Assembly (NCBI GenBank): GCA_905178155.1
Contig: CAJINV010000013.1
Span: 1,988,281 to 2,052,280 of the forward strand
Origin: Amoebophrya sp. A120
Taxonomy: Eukaryota; Sar; Dinophyceae; Syndiniales; Amoebophryaceae
Length of the DNA stretch: 64,000 bases
Direction: 5' to 3'
Below the pieces are notes generated by a model. That model saw only the letters and a program-made list of their open reading frames with translations, did no database searches and was not told the DNA's origin. Position 1 is the first letter of the stretch. Every line of letters starts with the position of its first letter. This document shows, in pieces, positions 52,511 through 63,269 of this stretch. Both the position numbers and the translations under genes were made by a program.

Positions 52511-55500
52511 TTAACGATTTCAAACCTGACACATCCATAGTAGTCTGCAGTTTGGTAAATCCGAGGGGAACTATATTGCCGGAGGTGCCCATAGTCATGT
52601 CGTCTGCAGAACTGCTTGTCATGAGCAACTCCTCCTCCTCCTCGGCCTCCGCTATAATTTCGTCGACGGACTTCAGAATAGGAATTGCATTACAAGCGCC
52701 AGCAGTTCCTTCCGAAGATGTTGATACTAAACCACCGCTCCTCTGGTAGTCTTGCGCTCGCAACCCAAATTCTCGCCACAAAATTTCGCTATTGTCTGCG
52801 AGAAAATCTTTTTTTACCACGCTCGTTTTGGTTGCGCCGGGAAGAGGTGGACCCGACCCCGAGCTGTACAGAAGATGATGATGATCCGCATGATTTGCTT
52901 CCGTCACGTCCTCATCATCAAAGTCATCAAACAAGGACGTCGCTAGTCTAGTCCTCGTCGCGGCGTTGGTTGTCGTGGTGGTCTTCTTGGATGCGCCCGT
53001 GGCGGTCGAGTTGTTAGTGTTTTTACCGATAAGAGTGCTTGTGCCGATCATATCTTCAATTTGCGCCTGCCGAGTTCTTGTACTTGGTTGGAAAAACAAC
53101 TCTTCGCCAAAAGTCGTGTCATCAACATTTCTCGCACGACCTGCACGAGGAGATTCGTCGCTGAACAGGGGGAGATTGAGATCCACATCCATTGCCACCG
53201 TAGCGTGGTCGTGTGCGCTGCTCAGCATGTTCTGCTGCGGAGGAAACAGTCCGTGCTGCTCCAGCTCTTCCAGAGAGCGGACCGGCAGGGTTGGCGGCGG
53301 CGGAGAGGCGTCCTCCAACTCACTGCCGGATGATGTTGGCGGCTCTTGATTTACTAGGGAGGATGAAGCGGAGCTGGAACTACAATCTTTACTCGAAGAA
53401 GCCGGCTGTTCTTGAACATTATTGTTCACTCCCCGTGGAGGTCCCGCCAGTGATGCTGCATCTTCGGCTGGGACTGAAGCTTCTGCCCCGCCGAACATCA
53501 TGGAGGTCGCAAAGTCGAATAAACCCCCGGCGACCCCGCCCGCGGTAAACATCTGCTCATTGTAGGTGTTCGCGTGGTCGTTCTTGTTGCTACTCGTATG
53601 AAGATCTCTTTCCAACTGGTCAACCACGTGTTTTTGCAGCGTCAGGTGCTTCTTCTTGAACTTCAGACTGGTCAGTAAATGACGCAAGTCTGCATTGCAG
53701 AACCACTTCAAAAACGCGAACTGGAGCAACTCTTGTTGATCTCGTGCAGCTCCTATCGTGTCAAGACTCGTCGAGGTGTCGCACTGACGATCTTGACGTT
53801 CAGAACGGACATCATCCAAGTGAAAATGTTCTTCGGTGTCTCGAATAAATTGTCCACCACCACCTCTTCGTGGAACTGCCCTCGTCGTGGCTTTTTTTGC
53901 GGCCCCCGTCTTGTTTCCGCTGCTACTATGATCCAACGAGGAAGTTGTACTAGCTGTCGAGGTACCACTGGTTCTTGCCCCCTGCTGCAAAATGCGCTGC
54001 AGCCGGTGCACGTAATTCAAGTTTTCGGTGCCCGTCCCTGCTAGAAGGGGCTGAAACAGGAAGTCACATCCCCGGAAATCCTGTGTGAGGTTGCTTGGCA
54101 AGTGCAATAGTGCAGGAGAAACTGAAACTGCCTCGTCCATCTCGCGGTTTCTTCTTCCGACACACTTCTCAGGCTCTTCCCCTTCATCGCCATCCGCGTC
54201 TGCTGCCCTCGATTTGGTAGTTCCAGGACCAGCTTCTACAACAAGGTCTCTGTCCATCAAATCGGTGAAGTGGCGATAGGAAATGAGCGAGCATAAACGC
54301 TCCTGCTCTTCAGGTGGGTTCTGTCTTGGGCCGCCTGATGATGAGCTTGTAGTTGTGGTGAACTTCAAATCCACCATCCGGTAGTGGTCGAGCAGCCGCG
54401 GGGAGATGAGGGGTCTTTTACTTTTTCTTCTGCTAGTACGTAGTCCTTTCTGGTGTAGTCGGCTCCTACGAGGACTTCTAGGAATTTGATGTAGTAGTTT
54501 TCCACCTGCTCGCTGAGCGTCTTCGTTCTCCGTCGAGGAACTTGTGTCGTCCTCTTCGTCCACACTGGTAGTTGATTCGTCGCCATCTTCAGGCGAGCCC
54601 AATGATCCAGAATCGCAAAACAGCTTCAAGTGGTTCCCGCAGGCTTGCAGAAACCCCTTCGAGAAAACGCCCTGCAGCATCCGCATCTCATCTTCCTGGG
54701 AGCACGACAATGCTCCCGTAGCTGCGGCTGCGCCACCTGTTCTTGTTCCTCCAAAAGTTCTTCCTGCTTCGTCCGCCGCGGTCGCTGCTGCACCGGGCGT
54801 GCCGCTGTAGTTGTTCCTGTACGAAGATAAGGACGATGACCCATAGTACAACGACCCGGCGTAGGTGGAAGACTCGTCCGTGCGGGGAGTCGCAGCAGCA
54901 GTTCCCAAACCCGCGGTGGCGGCACCTCCCCCGACCTGCAGACCCGGAATGTCGAAAAACTGGGCCCAGCCTCGCGGCGTCAGGTTGGAAAGCCGCTCGC
55001 ACAGCCGGTCGCTGTGAAAAATCAGATTTTTCGCATTTTTTCTCGCGCGGCCCTGGAGTTGCTCGCCCACGTCCTTTTCCTTGATGTCGGAGTTGTCATC
55101 TTCTTCAAGCAGCTTCCGTTGTAGGAATCGGAAGTATTCGAAGATTGCGTCCTTCCTTTCTTGTTGTCCGCCGGACATCAATTTAGGACTTGACGTTTTT
55201 GTTTCTTCTCCCTGCCGTTGCTCTTGGCCGGCGTCAAGAAAATCGCTTCTAGTCGTGCCCGATGAAAGATCTGTTCGTGGTGTTAATATGCTTATGCGCT
55301 CCTTGTTTTTACTATCTGCTGTTGTACAACTGGCATCCTTACTTTCTCCAGAGCCAGCACCTGTTTGTTCTTTAGTTGGGGTTGATGGCGCTGTGCAGGA
55401 GCTTCTTGTCACAATGGCTTTCTGCTGCAGCAGCAATGGCTCCCCAATCATGGCCAGGAGATTTTCCTCCTCCGGATCGACTTCGACAGAAGTACAACTA

Positions 55501-55703
55501 CGAGAAGGGCCTGCAATTATTGTTCTTGTGTCCTTGATGTTTTCTTCATCCTGTCCAGGACCACAGTTGTACCTGCTCAGATGCTGCCCCGCGATCTCGA
55601 CGTAATCGGTCAGCCGCTTGATTTCCCGCTGCAGCATGCGCAGAAACTTGGCGTCGAAGGTCTTATTTTCTTCCGCTAGCGATCTGCTGGAAATCGCTGT
55701 ACT
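52511..55703 (-). CDS. Very long exon (about 1060 residues), disordered with helical islands
   Basis: It begins after TTTCAG at 55704 with STAISSRSLAEENKTFDAKF, then LRMLQREIKRLTDYVEIAGQ. Long Ser/Thr/Gly/Asp/Glu-rich disordered parts follow, interrupted by ordered pieces: DAIFEYFRFLQRKLLEEDDN, RLCERLSNLTPRGWAQFFDI, LLDHYRMVDLKF, LISYRHFTDLMDRDLV, FLKWFCNADLRHLLTSLKFK. It ends near 52511 at the introner. No catalytic motif found. This is the core of the giant gene. Confidence 0.75.
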
Positions 55704-55935
55704 CTGAAACAACGTCGTGGTCGTGTGAAGGACTTTCTCGAGAATTACTGTCGATCGTAAATCAACCGTACCAGACTTTCACTTTAAATATATACAAATT
55801 GCATTTCTCCACCTCCATCCTGCACGACTATTTATTCTTTACGCATTGGTAGTGTAATATGAATAGCTAGCATGTTAACAAGTGGCGTCGCAGAAATTAG
55901 AGACTTCCCGGTAGGTACTAGTTGCCCAAACTCAC

Positions 55936-58900
55936 CCTGCGAGTTGCACGTGCGTCGAGTACGGTATAATCAACTTCTTTGTATTGCATAATCATCAGGA
56001 CCACGTTGGAGGGCTGTAGAAAATTAGGTTCCTGCTGCTGCTCTTGGTCACCTTTGGAAGTGTCTCCAGCTGCTGTACTACCGATTTTCCTCAGTATTTC
56101 CCTCTGCTTCTCCTCATTCACCTGAAGGTGGCATTTGAGCAAATTGGCGATAAACCGCTTTTTCTGCTTCACCGACTTGACCAATTGTAGTGCCTGCAGA
56201 AACAGATCCCGCGTATGCATTGTGCAAAAACACCCTCGCAACGTATCAGTTACAGTTTTGTTTCATGGCGTAGAAAAATTGCATGACAATTTTTTTCAGA
56301 GGCAAAAAGAAAAATTGCGTATGCGGAATGTTGATGAGGTAGCATGATTTATTTTAAACATCCTTTATGCAGTACTGCATTCGTACGTACGTGTGCGATA
56401 ATTTTGCACAGGTGGATACGGTATCAAATGTAAAAATGTCTGGGTCTGGAAGGTTGGAACTTGTCATGCTAACTCTGAAGCATGCAAAAATCTGTGTTGC
56501 ATGATTACCAAAAGCTGTCCACTTGTGACCTAATCGAGAGGCAGTTTCTCATGCAGGATAGGCATGATAGAACTCTCACGGAATCTGTCATGCTCTGTCC
56601 TACATACTAGACCTCATGAGTCATGCAAAATCTGCATGACAAGTCTGGCATTCTTCCAGACCCAGACATTTTTACAGTTGATATACGGCTCCTCCCACCG
56701 CAAATTCTCGTCGGCGTACGAAATTTCGTTCCGCAGGGCACGGTATCAACTGTAAAAATGTCTGGGTCTGGAAGATTTCCAGGTTTGTCATGCATATTTC
56801 GTATGGGATATGATGCCTGTAATGCATGCCCTAGCATGACAGATTTTTTGCGGGTATCTTGATGCCTATCCCGCATGACAAATGCCCTCTCCGCGGAGCA
56901 AAAACTGGGCGCCTATTGCTGCTCATGCAATACAGATTTTTTTAGATTCATCCAAAAATAGCATCACAAGTTGCATTCTTCCAGACCCAGACATTTTTGC
57001 AATCCATACACGGAGCAGGGTCTCGATCTTCTGCGTATTCGTGTCTTCTTCCAGCGCCGGTTGGAACTCAGCTGTTCTTCCGCAGCTGTGGTCTTCTAGT
57101 GGGATTTCGTGGCTGTTGTAGTTGTGTGCGTCATTCACCCCCGAGACCGACGTCGGAGTCGTGGCAGAAGTCCTCGGTGCAGGGTCCATTGCATGCTCGT
57201 CAGCTGCCTTCTCCACGGTGAAATAGGAAACGGCATGTTGGTGTTCTTGCTCCGACGCCGCTCTTCTAGTAGTGATCTCTTGTCGACGAGTGCGTTGCCA
57301 CAGCAGCAGAAAGCTTGCCTTCCTTGGCTCCGGAAGCACTCTGGGCGGAACAGGCTGCACCCGATTCAACATCCGAGGAGCGCTGAAAAGATCAGGTGCA
57401 GGACCAGGGCTATCCTTATTAAACGTATACAGAGTGCGTGTGGCCTCGTGATAGTAGGATTTAGCGGAAGACAGAGCCTACAAGCAAAGATGCAAATTTT
57501 TTTCATATCTCTTTCAACTAGTACAGAATCTTTACCTTCCCTAGGTACCATCATCTTCGCTAAATCATAGCCATCCAGGTTGCTGGCTATAATTTTAATT
57601 TAGCAAAAAGCATACATGCACTCATAGGTTCACGGAGAATAATATGCAGCGACCATACTTTCGAAACGGTCCTCCCCAGCTTCCACAGGTCGAATTTCGC
57701 TCCTGGTGTTGAGGTCGAAGATCTTGGACCACCAGAACAAGGCTCTTGCGCCCAACAGCAGGTCAGCAAGTGCTCGCGGGAAAGAAAGTGCAGCTGGTGG
57801 CAGTAGTAGTTTTCCACTCCTTGCTTTTGGTCGCTCCGGCCGCGTAGCCAATTCCAATTCCTCGCGAGCATCGTTTTCGTCTTCGCCTTACCTGAAGCAG
57901 ATGCGAGTTCTTGCTGCTCCGGTGCTCCAGTGGTCGGCCTCAGGCTCCTATGCAGGTGACAAATATCTAGGTCTGGCTGGTCTGGAAAGTAGTCGGGGAC
58001 GTGATGCTGATGCGACTATACTTTGATAAAATCTAAACTGCTGTCGCTCCAGTAATTGCGCGGTACGTGTGCGTGAGAAGTTTTTGAGCTGTTCTGGAAT
58101 GCGCAAGAACGCGCATGTCATAACAAAGACGCGGCGCGATTTCGCAACAGGCACGATACAGTCCCGGATCGGAAGCACCGAAAAAACTGAAACTACTATG
58201 CGAGTTTGATAGCGACATTTCATGGCGCGCAATTTGGTACTCGTTCCAGCAAGGCTTTCCCCTCCAGATCATCGAAGATGACATTTGCAGTTGATAGCTC
58301 CACATGTGCACTAGCTTCATTCGTTTGTTCTTTCCCCCGTTGCTGTAGTTATTGAGCTGGTAGAGGGATAGCTGCAAATCTAGATGCAAAATCGCCACGG
58401 TTGACCCGTTATCAACTGTAAAAATGTCTGGGTCTGGAAGATTCTGACACTTGTCATGCACGTTTTGCATGAGCCATGATGTCTGTGATGCATACCCTAG
58501 CAGTGCAGATTTTTTGAGGGCTTCTTGATGCCTATTCCGCATGACAAATGCCTTCTCAGCGTAGCAAAAGTTGCATTCTGTTTGCTACTCACGCAATACA
58601 GATTTTTTTGGAATCCAAATACAGCATCACAAGTTGCATTCTTCCAGACCCAGACATTTTTGCAATACATACCCGTCCGGGGATTGCGCGGCACTCAGCA
58701 CTTGCTCCTGGTCTTTTTCTATCAACTGTAAAAATGTCTGGGTCTGGAAGAATGCGCGATTTGTCATGCAGCTTTTCCATGACCCATGAGGTCTGGAATG
58801 CAGGTCCTAGCATGACAGATTCTGTGCGATCTCTCTCATGCCTATCCTGCATGAGAAACTCCCTCCCGACCTGGTCAAAACTGGACGACTTTTGGTAATC

Positions 58901-59460
58901 ATGCAACACAGATATTTGCATGCTTCAGAATTAGCATGACAGCTTGCATTCTTCCAGACCCAGACATTTTTACATTTGATATTTTCCCTGCCGCCTCTTG
59001 AATGCAGCGTCCAAACAGGGGGATCTTTCTTCGCGCTCGACGAGAACTTGCTGTTCGCAACGTTATTCCTCGGAGTTTCTCGTCTATGACTTGTTGTTGT
59101 TTGCGGCCCTGGCCAAGAGCTTTGGTGCGCTTCATCTTCGTCATCCTCTCCCTCGGTAATTCCGTGCCCCGGGGCGCTGGTAAAGCTAGTGCTGCCCGGG
59201 CTAATATCCTCTTCCTCGGGCAGCTGCGGGGGGAACAACGTCGTTAGCAGGGCGCTGCTGCGGACGATGGACTGCAAGATAGAAGTGCCAGACTTTCCGT
59301 AAATGAAATTACCAGCATCCCCGCCCACGCCCGTACCGCCGCTAGTCCGGCGCGTGGAGGAGGATGACGAGGTATTTCTTTCCGCTGGTGGAACAAAGCC
59401 AACTGCCTCTTGTACTACTATGCTGCTCAAAACAAACGTCGTTGTACCTACCCGCCCCAT
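55936..59460 (-). CDS. 5' block of the giant gene, with start codon and possible signal peptide
   Basis: The start is the ATG at 59460: MGRVGTTTFVLSSIVVQEAV, a possible signal peptide or membrane-targeting end. Exons 59460-58982, 58714-58672, 58404-58299, about 57943-57600, about 57480-57009, 56738-56684 and 56211-55936. Checked in-phase joins: GGRE to KDQEQVLSAAQSPDG; SPDG to STVAILHLDLQLSLYQLN; VHMWS to LRPTTGAPEQQ; ETLLR to ALRNEISYADENLRWEEP; WEEP to RDLFLQALQLVKSVKQKKRF. It ends at a GTGAG donor (55935). The exon at 57940-57600 is open in two frames, so its joins are unsettled. KQKKRFIANLLKCHLQVNEE is strongly helical. No family recognised. With the following blocks the protein would exceed 2500 residues. 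Confidence 0.65.
56214..56418 (-). mobile_element. Introner element (205 bp), hit by a second one
   Basis: The left end TATGCATTGTGCAAAAACAC and the inverse of TATCCACCTGTGCAAAATTA. Coding resumes in phase with removal of the element plus two bases. Its last TA forms part of the next element's target duplication. Confidence 0.7.
56422..56683 (-). mobile_element. Introner element (262 bp), TSD TACGG
   Basis: The arms TATCAAATGTAAAAATGTCT and the inverse of TATCAACTGTAAAAATGTCT. TACGG lies at 56417-56421 and 56684-56688. The first copy overlaps the end of the 56214 element, so this one came later. Confidence 0.9.
56744..57008 (-). mobile_element. Introner element (265 bp), TSD CACGG
   Basis: The arms TATCAACTGTAAAAATGTCT and the inverse of TATGGATTGCAAAAATGTCT. 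CACGG lies at 56739-56743 and 57009-57013. Removal joins CTG CTC CGT to GCC CTG CGG in frame. Confidence 0.9.
57949..58298 (-). mobile_element. Introner element (350 bp), TSD GCTCC
   Basis: The left end TATGCAGGTGACAAATATCT is only partly matched by the right end TATCAACTGCAAATGTCATC (inverse). GCTCC lies at 57944-57948 and 58299-58303. Removal joins ATG TGG AGC to CTG AGG CCG in frame. Confidence 0.8.
58410..58671 (-). mobile_element. Introner element (262 bp), TSD CCCGT
   Basis: The arms TATCAACTGTAAAAATGTCT and the inverse of TATGTATTGCAAAAATGTCT. CCCGT lies at 58405-58409 and 58672-58676. Removal joins CCG GAC GGG to TCA ACC GTG in frame. Confidence 0.9.
58720..58981 (-). mobile_element. 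Introner element (262 bp), TSD TTTTC
   Basis: The arms TATCAACTGTAAAAATGTCT and the inverse of TATCAAATGTAAAAATGTCT. TTTTC lies at 58715-58719 and 58982-58986. Removal joins GGA AAA to GAC CAG GAG in frame. Only 43 coding bases separate it from the 58410 element. Confidence 0.9.
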
Positions 59461-59797
59461 GATCTCAATCTGTCATGCTAAAAATGTTCTTGCACGTCGT
59501 TTCACTACGTGTCTGACTGTTTGTCCTTGCATGATAGATGATGAATAGACAGTAAAAAGTAGCCGTAATCCGCACAACGACTACAATCAAACAGCGGCTT
59601 CGGCTAGTCGCGGCCACGCAGTCGCTCTCTACTCACGCAGACACTTTTGCAGGTCGAGGTCCAAAAAACTGCCTGCCATGCCTATCTATCAGGAAAAGCG
59701 AAAGCCAGGGAGTCGTCGTGTACCTCATATGCATTGCACAGATACTAGCATCCTGATATACTATTATGTGGTGGTCGACGTTTTCGACGTTTTCGTC

Positions 59798-61510
59798 CTA
59801 CCGGATATGATCTTCTGCAGCTGGAAGTGCGCGCTGATCTACTTCCTCGACATCTGTACAACCCTCGTACAGACACAAAAACGGACTCTGGCCGATTCTG
59901 AGCAGGGTGTGCCTGTTCAAGTAAAACAGGCTGTGGATACTACTTCCGAAGGTGGTGCCCGCCTCGGTTGAACTACACGCGGAGGTGACGATTTCTCGCA
60001 CTGCCTTGGTGCCGAGGACTACTCCGCTCCTGACGCTGATCGCGACCACCAGAGCATCAGGCGCAATCTTCGTGGCACGACGACCGGGAGTGTCACCCAC
60101 AGCTGTGAGTGTGACCCACAGCTGAGTGCAGGAACGCGAGGACGGCCACGACGTGGAGCTGGAGCTGCTGTGGGGCGAGGATTTCGTACTTGATGGTACA
60201 TCACTACTCATTCCCCGCAGTTCTGAATTAGTACCCGTTCTTGCATTCATCCGATTTAATATCTTCAACCCGTCATCGTCCGGAAAGGGACTGGCCAAGT
60301 CGATGGGCTCTGCAAGCTTCAGGAAGCTGTCAGATGAAAATGTGCCCCCCTGGCGAGGCCGTATCAGCATCCCGCTTCTCGATGTAGTGGCACCTCCGCT
60401 TGATGAATCAGAAGCCGCTTGGGACGGTGGAGTGGTAGTGAAGCTGTGCAGGAGGTACGGACCACCAGACGACGGCGTGTTTAAACTTCTCTTTGTTGTA
60501 GTCCTACTGTTTTTTAGAAGAAGCTTTTCGGCATTTGAAGCTGCTCCCCAAGACAAGAGACTGGACTTTTTGATGTAGTAGTTCTTGCAGCCTTGAAAAA
60601 GTTCCGGAGCATCAATTTTCGCCAAGGAAAACCAAATTTTTTCGCCACCCGTGACGGAAACCACGCAGATTTTGTTGGTGTTCCTGTTGCCGAGAACGTA
60701 ATAGGGAACCAGATTCAATTTCCCTGCAGGAACAGCATCCTGCTGCTCTCTGCTGTCCCGGGGGAGTGCGGTACACAAAAAGTCATCATCAGAGAAGTAC
60801 TCCTCTTCCTCGTGCACGTCCTGCCTTTTGCTCTGGTGGTCAACAGAGTTGTCATCCGCTGATGAAGATGTTAAAAACTTGGTTCCTCGCACAGATAATT
60901 CTGTATCCTTTGACGAAGCTTGTTCAACGTCTCCTGCTCCTGCACCTGCACCTGCTCTAGTACAATAGATGGCTGTATCAGCGAAGTCTGCCGGCAGCTG
61001 GCGAGTGGCAAGCAATTTGAAGGGGCGCAGTACTCGCGGCTGATGTCCTTTCGTGGACGACGTCGTAGAGGAAGTCACACTCTCGCTAATACTGTTCTTG
61101 GCAACCCCAGACTTACTCAGATGGACGAGTTCATCTTTCGTACCATTCCGCAGGCTCCACACTTCCACCGTTTTTCCATCCCGAATTCCGAACAAAAAGC
61201 CCGATTGCAAACACGCATGCGTCAGATTTTCCAAACAAGACTCTCCGCCCCCTCCACTGCCGTCCTGCCGCGGCTGCGACCTCAAACGTTGCTCCAACAT
61301 GGCTTGATTATATTCACTTTCGGTCTGCAGTACTACCGAAGGGCGATCTTTCTCATGATTGATTGCGCAATATCAACTTCTAACATACTTACAAGAAAAA
61401 AGAAAAGGCGACGGAAGAGTCGGTCTGCAAGACCGAGATACTTACGTTGGCCTCCAGCTTACGTCTGCCTTGCACTCCTCGTCTCAACACGCCCTGCAGA
61501 TGACCTTTGA
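59798..61510 (-). CDS. Beta-propeller-like protein with coiled-coil start (tentative)
   Basis: The main exon is about 61335-59798. It begins QTESEYNQAMLEQRLRSQP and includes ACLQSGFLFGIRDGKTVEVW (a WD40-like blade), PYYVLGNRNTNKICVVSVTG, a Ser/Thr-rich disordered middle, LWVTLTAVGD, DALVVAISVRSGVVLGTKAV and LFYLNRHTLLRIGQSPFLCL, ending TAG at 59798. A small exon at about 61505-61450 (GVLRRGVQGRRKLEAN, canonical GTAAGT donor) precedes it. Repeating beta-strand units with D-G-x-x-V-x-V-W suggest a WD40-type propeller scaffold, but only one blade is clear. The start codon is further upstream or unresolved. Confidence 0.55.
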
Positions 61511-61697
61511 AACTGAGCCTACGTCTTGCATGCAGCTGAAACGCGACGCAGTATTGTAAGGAAATACGAAGAATAGAAATAGAAAAGCGAAGACCCCACA
61601 CAATAGAGGAGTCTCGTTCACTGGTGAGGTGGAATCCTTCGCTCCCCAGAGGACTCAAAGTACTAAAACGTCGAAGAAGTTTTTGTGTTCCAACAGG

Positions 61698-61868
61698 ATG
61701 AACACTCGGACAGCTGTGCTGTTTTCGATCAGTGTGGTCAGCGCGTATCTGCCCCTCTCTCGAGCTGCTGTGCGTCGATTTTCATTTTTCGGCTCCGCCA
61801 ACAAACTACTGTTGCAGACTTCTACGAAGCGTGAGCGGTCTTTTCCTTGTTCCCGCCACTATACTTGA
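61698..61868 (+). CDS. First exon of a secreted protein or a 56-residue secreted peptide
   Basis: The ATG at 61698 gives MNTRTAVLFSISVVSAYLPL then SRAAVRRFSF: a short N-region, hydrophobic core and small residues, a good signal-peptide shape. A GTGAGC donor at 61831 may end the exon. Otherwise the frame stops at 61868. No downstream plus-strand exon was found before the convergent gene ending at 61893. Confidence 0.4.
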   Translation: MNTRTAVLFSISVVSAYLPLSRAAVRRFSFFGSANKLLLQTSTKRERSFPCSRHYT

Positions 61869-61892
61869 TAAAGCAAGCTGTGTGCTCGCCTT

Positions 61893-62473
61893 TTAACGAT
61901 CAACATGATCTTGGCGTGACCACAGCACAGAACGGTCTTGTCCTTTCTTGTTGTCATTGTCAACCTCAAGAAGGCTGACACTACAAATAGCCTCGCTGGA
62001 ACCTCCTGCAAGACATGTAAAATTTGTCATGTAAAGGAACTTCCTTCAACATGATTTATCAAAATTCAAAAAGGTACTTGCTTCCAAAATTATACTTAGC
62101 CGATCGATTCTTTTCACACCCGAAGTTCGATTTAGTAAATTATCGATCCTCTACTTTGCACTGGATATATATATTTGGATGAAAGTAGCTTACAAAGAAG
62201 ATGAAGTTGCCTTGCCCTTGCCTTTATTGATTATCACAAAAACGGACAGGAAAGTAGCTCCAGTGGCTACTCCGCCTGGTCGCTTGACGGGCAACCGCAA
62301 CCCTCAGGGGAGTTGTAGTCATAATCAATATGGTACAACCCCTGCATGTGCCGCAACAGCGCCGGCAGCTTCTTCAAACACTAAAGGCAGGAGCCCGTAT
62401 CGGTCTCGCAGAAAGAGAACGCGACTGCAGAGCCATTTTCGTTTTTTCCATATTGAGATCCGCCGCACCCCAT
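61893..62473 (-). CDS. Small dual-acylated (MGCGGS) protein gene
   Basis: The ATG at 62473 gives MGCGGSQYGKNENGSA. Gly2 with Ser6 is an N-myristoylation signal and Cys3 a palmitoylation site, so the product should sit on a membrane. In the same frame, after a TAG at 62383-62381, it reads on as CLKKLPALLRHMQGLYHIDY then DYNSPEGCGCPSSDQAE, TAG at 62267. A 45-base intron from GTCGCG to TTTAG would skip the first TAG in phase. A further exon at about 61998-61893 (SSEAICSVSLLEVDNDNKKG, ending TAA) probably completes it. Exon joins are not proven. No family recognised. Confidence 0.45.
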
Positions 62474-62521
62474 GATCACGCAACGGCGGACTCATGAGGC
62501 TGCGCGTCCCTCGTTCCCCTA

Positions 62522-62761
62522 ATGTACTTCTTCGATCTTCTATTTGGAAGGCATAAAAAAACTAAAACGCGCGATGAGCAGATAGAGAAATTATCTTTTT
62601 TAATTCAATACACGATCCTCGCGATTCAACGCACTTTTGATGGTGCGTCGGTAGATCGTCTTTTTTCTTTTGCTGGTAGATCTGGTGTATTAACTATCCT
62701 CTTTATAAACTTTTCACTTTTACTTTTTTACTGTGTCTTCCTGTTCCTCTTCCTGCAATAA
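62522..62761 (+). CDS. Possible small membrane protein, 79 residues
   Basis: MYFFDLLFGRHKKTKTRDEQ with a C-terminal hydrophobic segment (LTILFINFSLLLFYCVFLFL). It could be a tail-anchored protein. The segment is coded by a T-rich stretch, so chance is likely. Confidence 0.25.
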   Translation: MYFFDLLFGRHKKTKTRDEQIEKLSFLIQYTILAIQRTFDGASVDRLFSFAGRSGVLTILFINFSLLLFYCVFLFLFLQ

Positions 62762-62828
62762 TGCGAATCTTCCGAATCAATCTGCTACATACATTCATCT
62801 CCACGCCTTCACAGAGGCACAGCGCAAA

Positions 62829-63137
62829 ATGTCGATGAAAAGTCAAATCCATGCGGCCGCCTATGTCTTCTATTCCAAGAATTTGAGTTTTTCAGTGGCA
62901 CAATTATCGGAAACTCCTGACATTTATCGTATTATCCGGAAGACGAGAGAAAACTCTTCCTTGCTTGTAAGGAGGCGAGCGGAAAACTCTTCTGAGCGGC
63001 TCCTCACTAGCAGGTACTTATTTGTTTGGGCGCCGGCAATGCCGGCCGCCACATTATCGCCTTTGTACCGCTACATGACATCGCGCATTATGGTCTTTGA
63101 CCTAAGCCGCATTTCGCCGTGTAACTCTGTTTCATAG
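62829..63137 (+). CDS. Possible protein, 102 residues
   Basis: The ATG at 62829 gives MSMKSQIHAAAYVFYSKNLS then AQLSETPDIYRIIRKTRENS, with basic/Ser-rich sequence to the TAG at 63135. No known motif. It overlaps the uncertain end of the minus-strand gene at 63270. Confidence 0.3.
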   Translation: MSMKSQIHAAAYVFYSKNLSFSVAQLSETPDIYRIIRKTRENSSLLVRRRAENSSERLLTSRYLFVWAPAMPAATLSPLYRYMTSRIMVFDLSRISPCNSVS

Positions 63138-63269
63138 CACATAGCATATCTAGCCCAACAAGTTGGTCGTCGTACTTTCCAAGAGCGAAGAAGTCTCGTA
63201 CAAAGAGCTCGGGGGAGGAGTGGAGACGGTGGGGGCATTTTGTCCGCCGGGTCACGTCGAGGAGATTCA

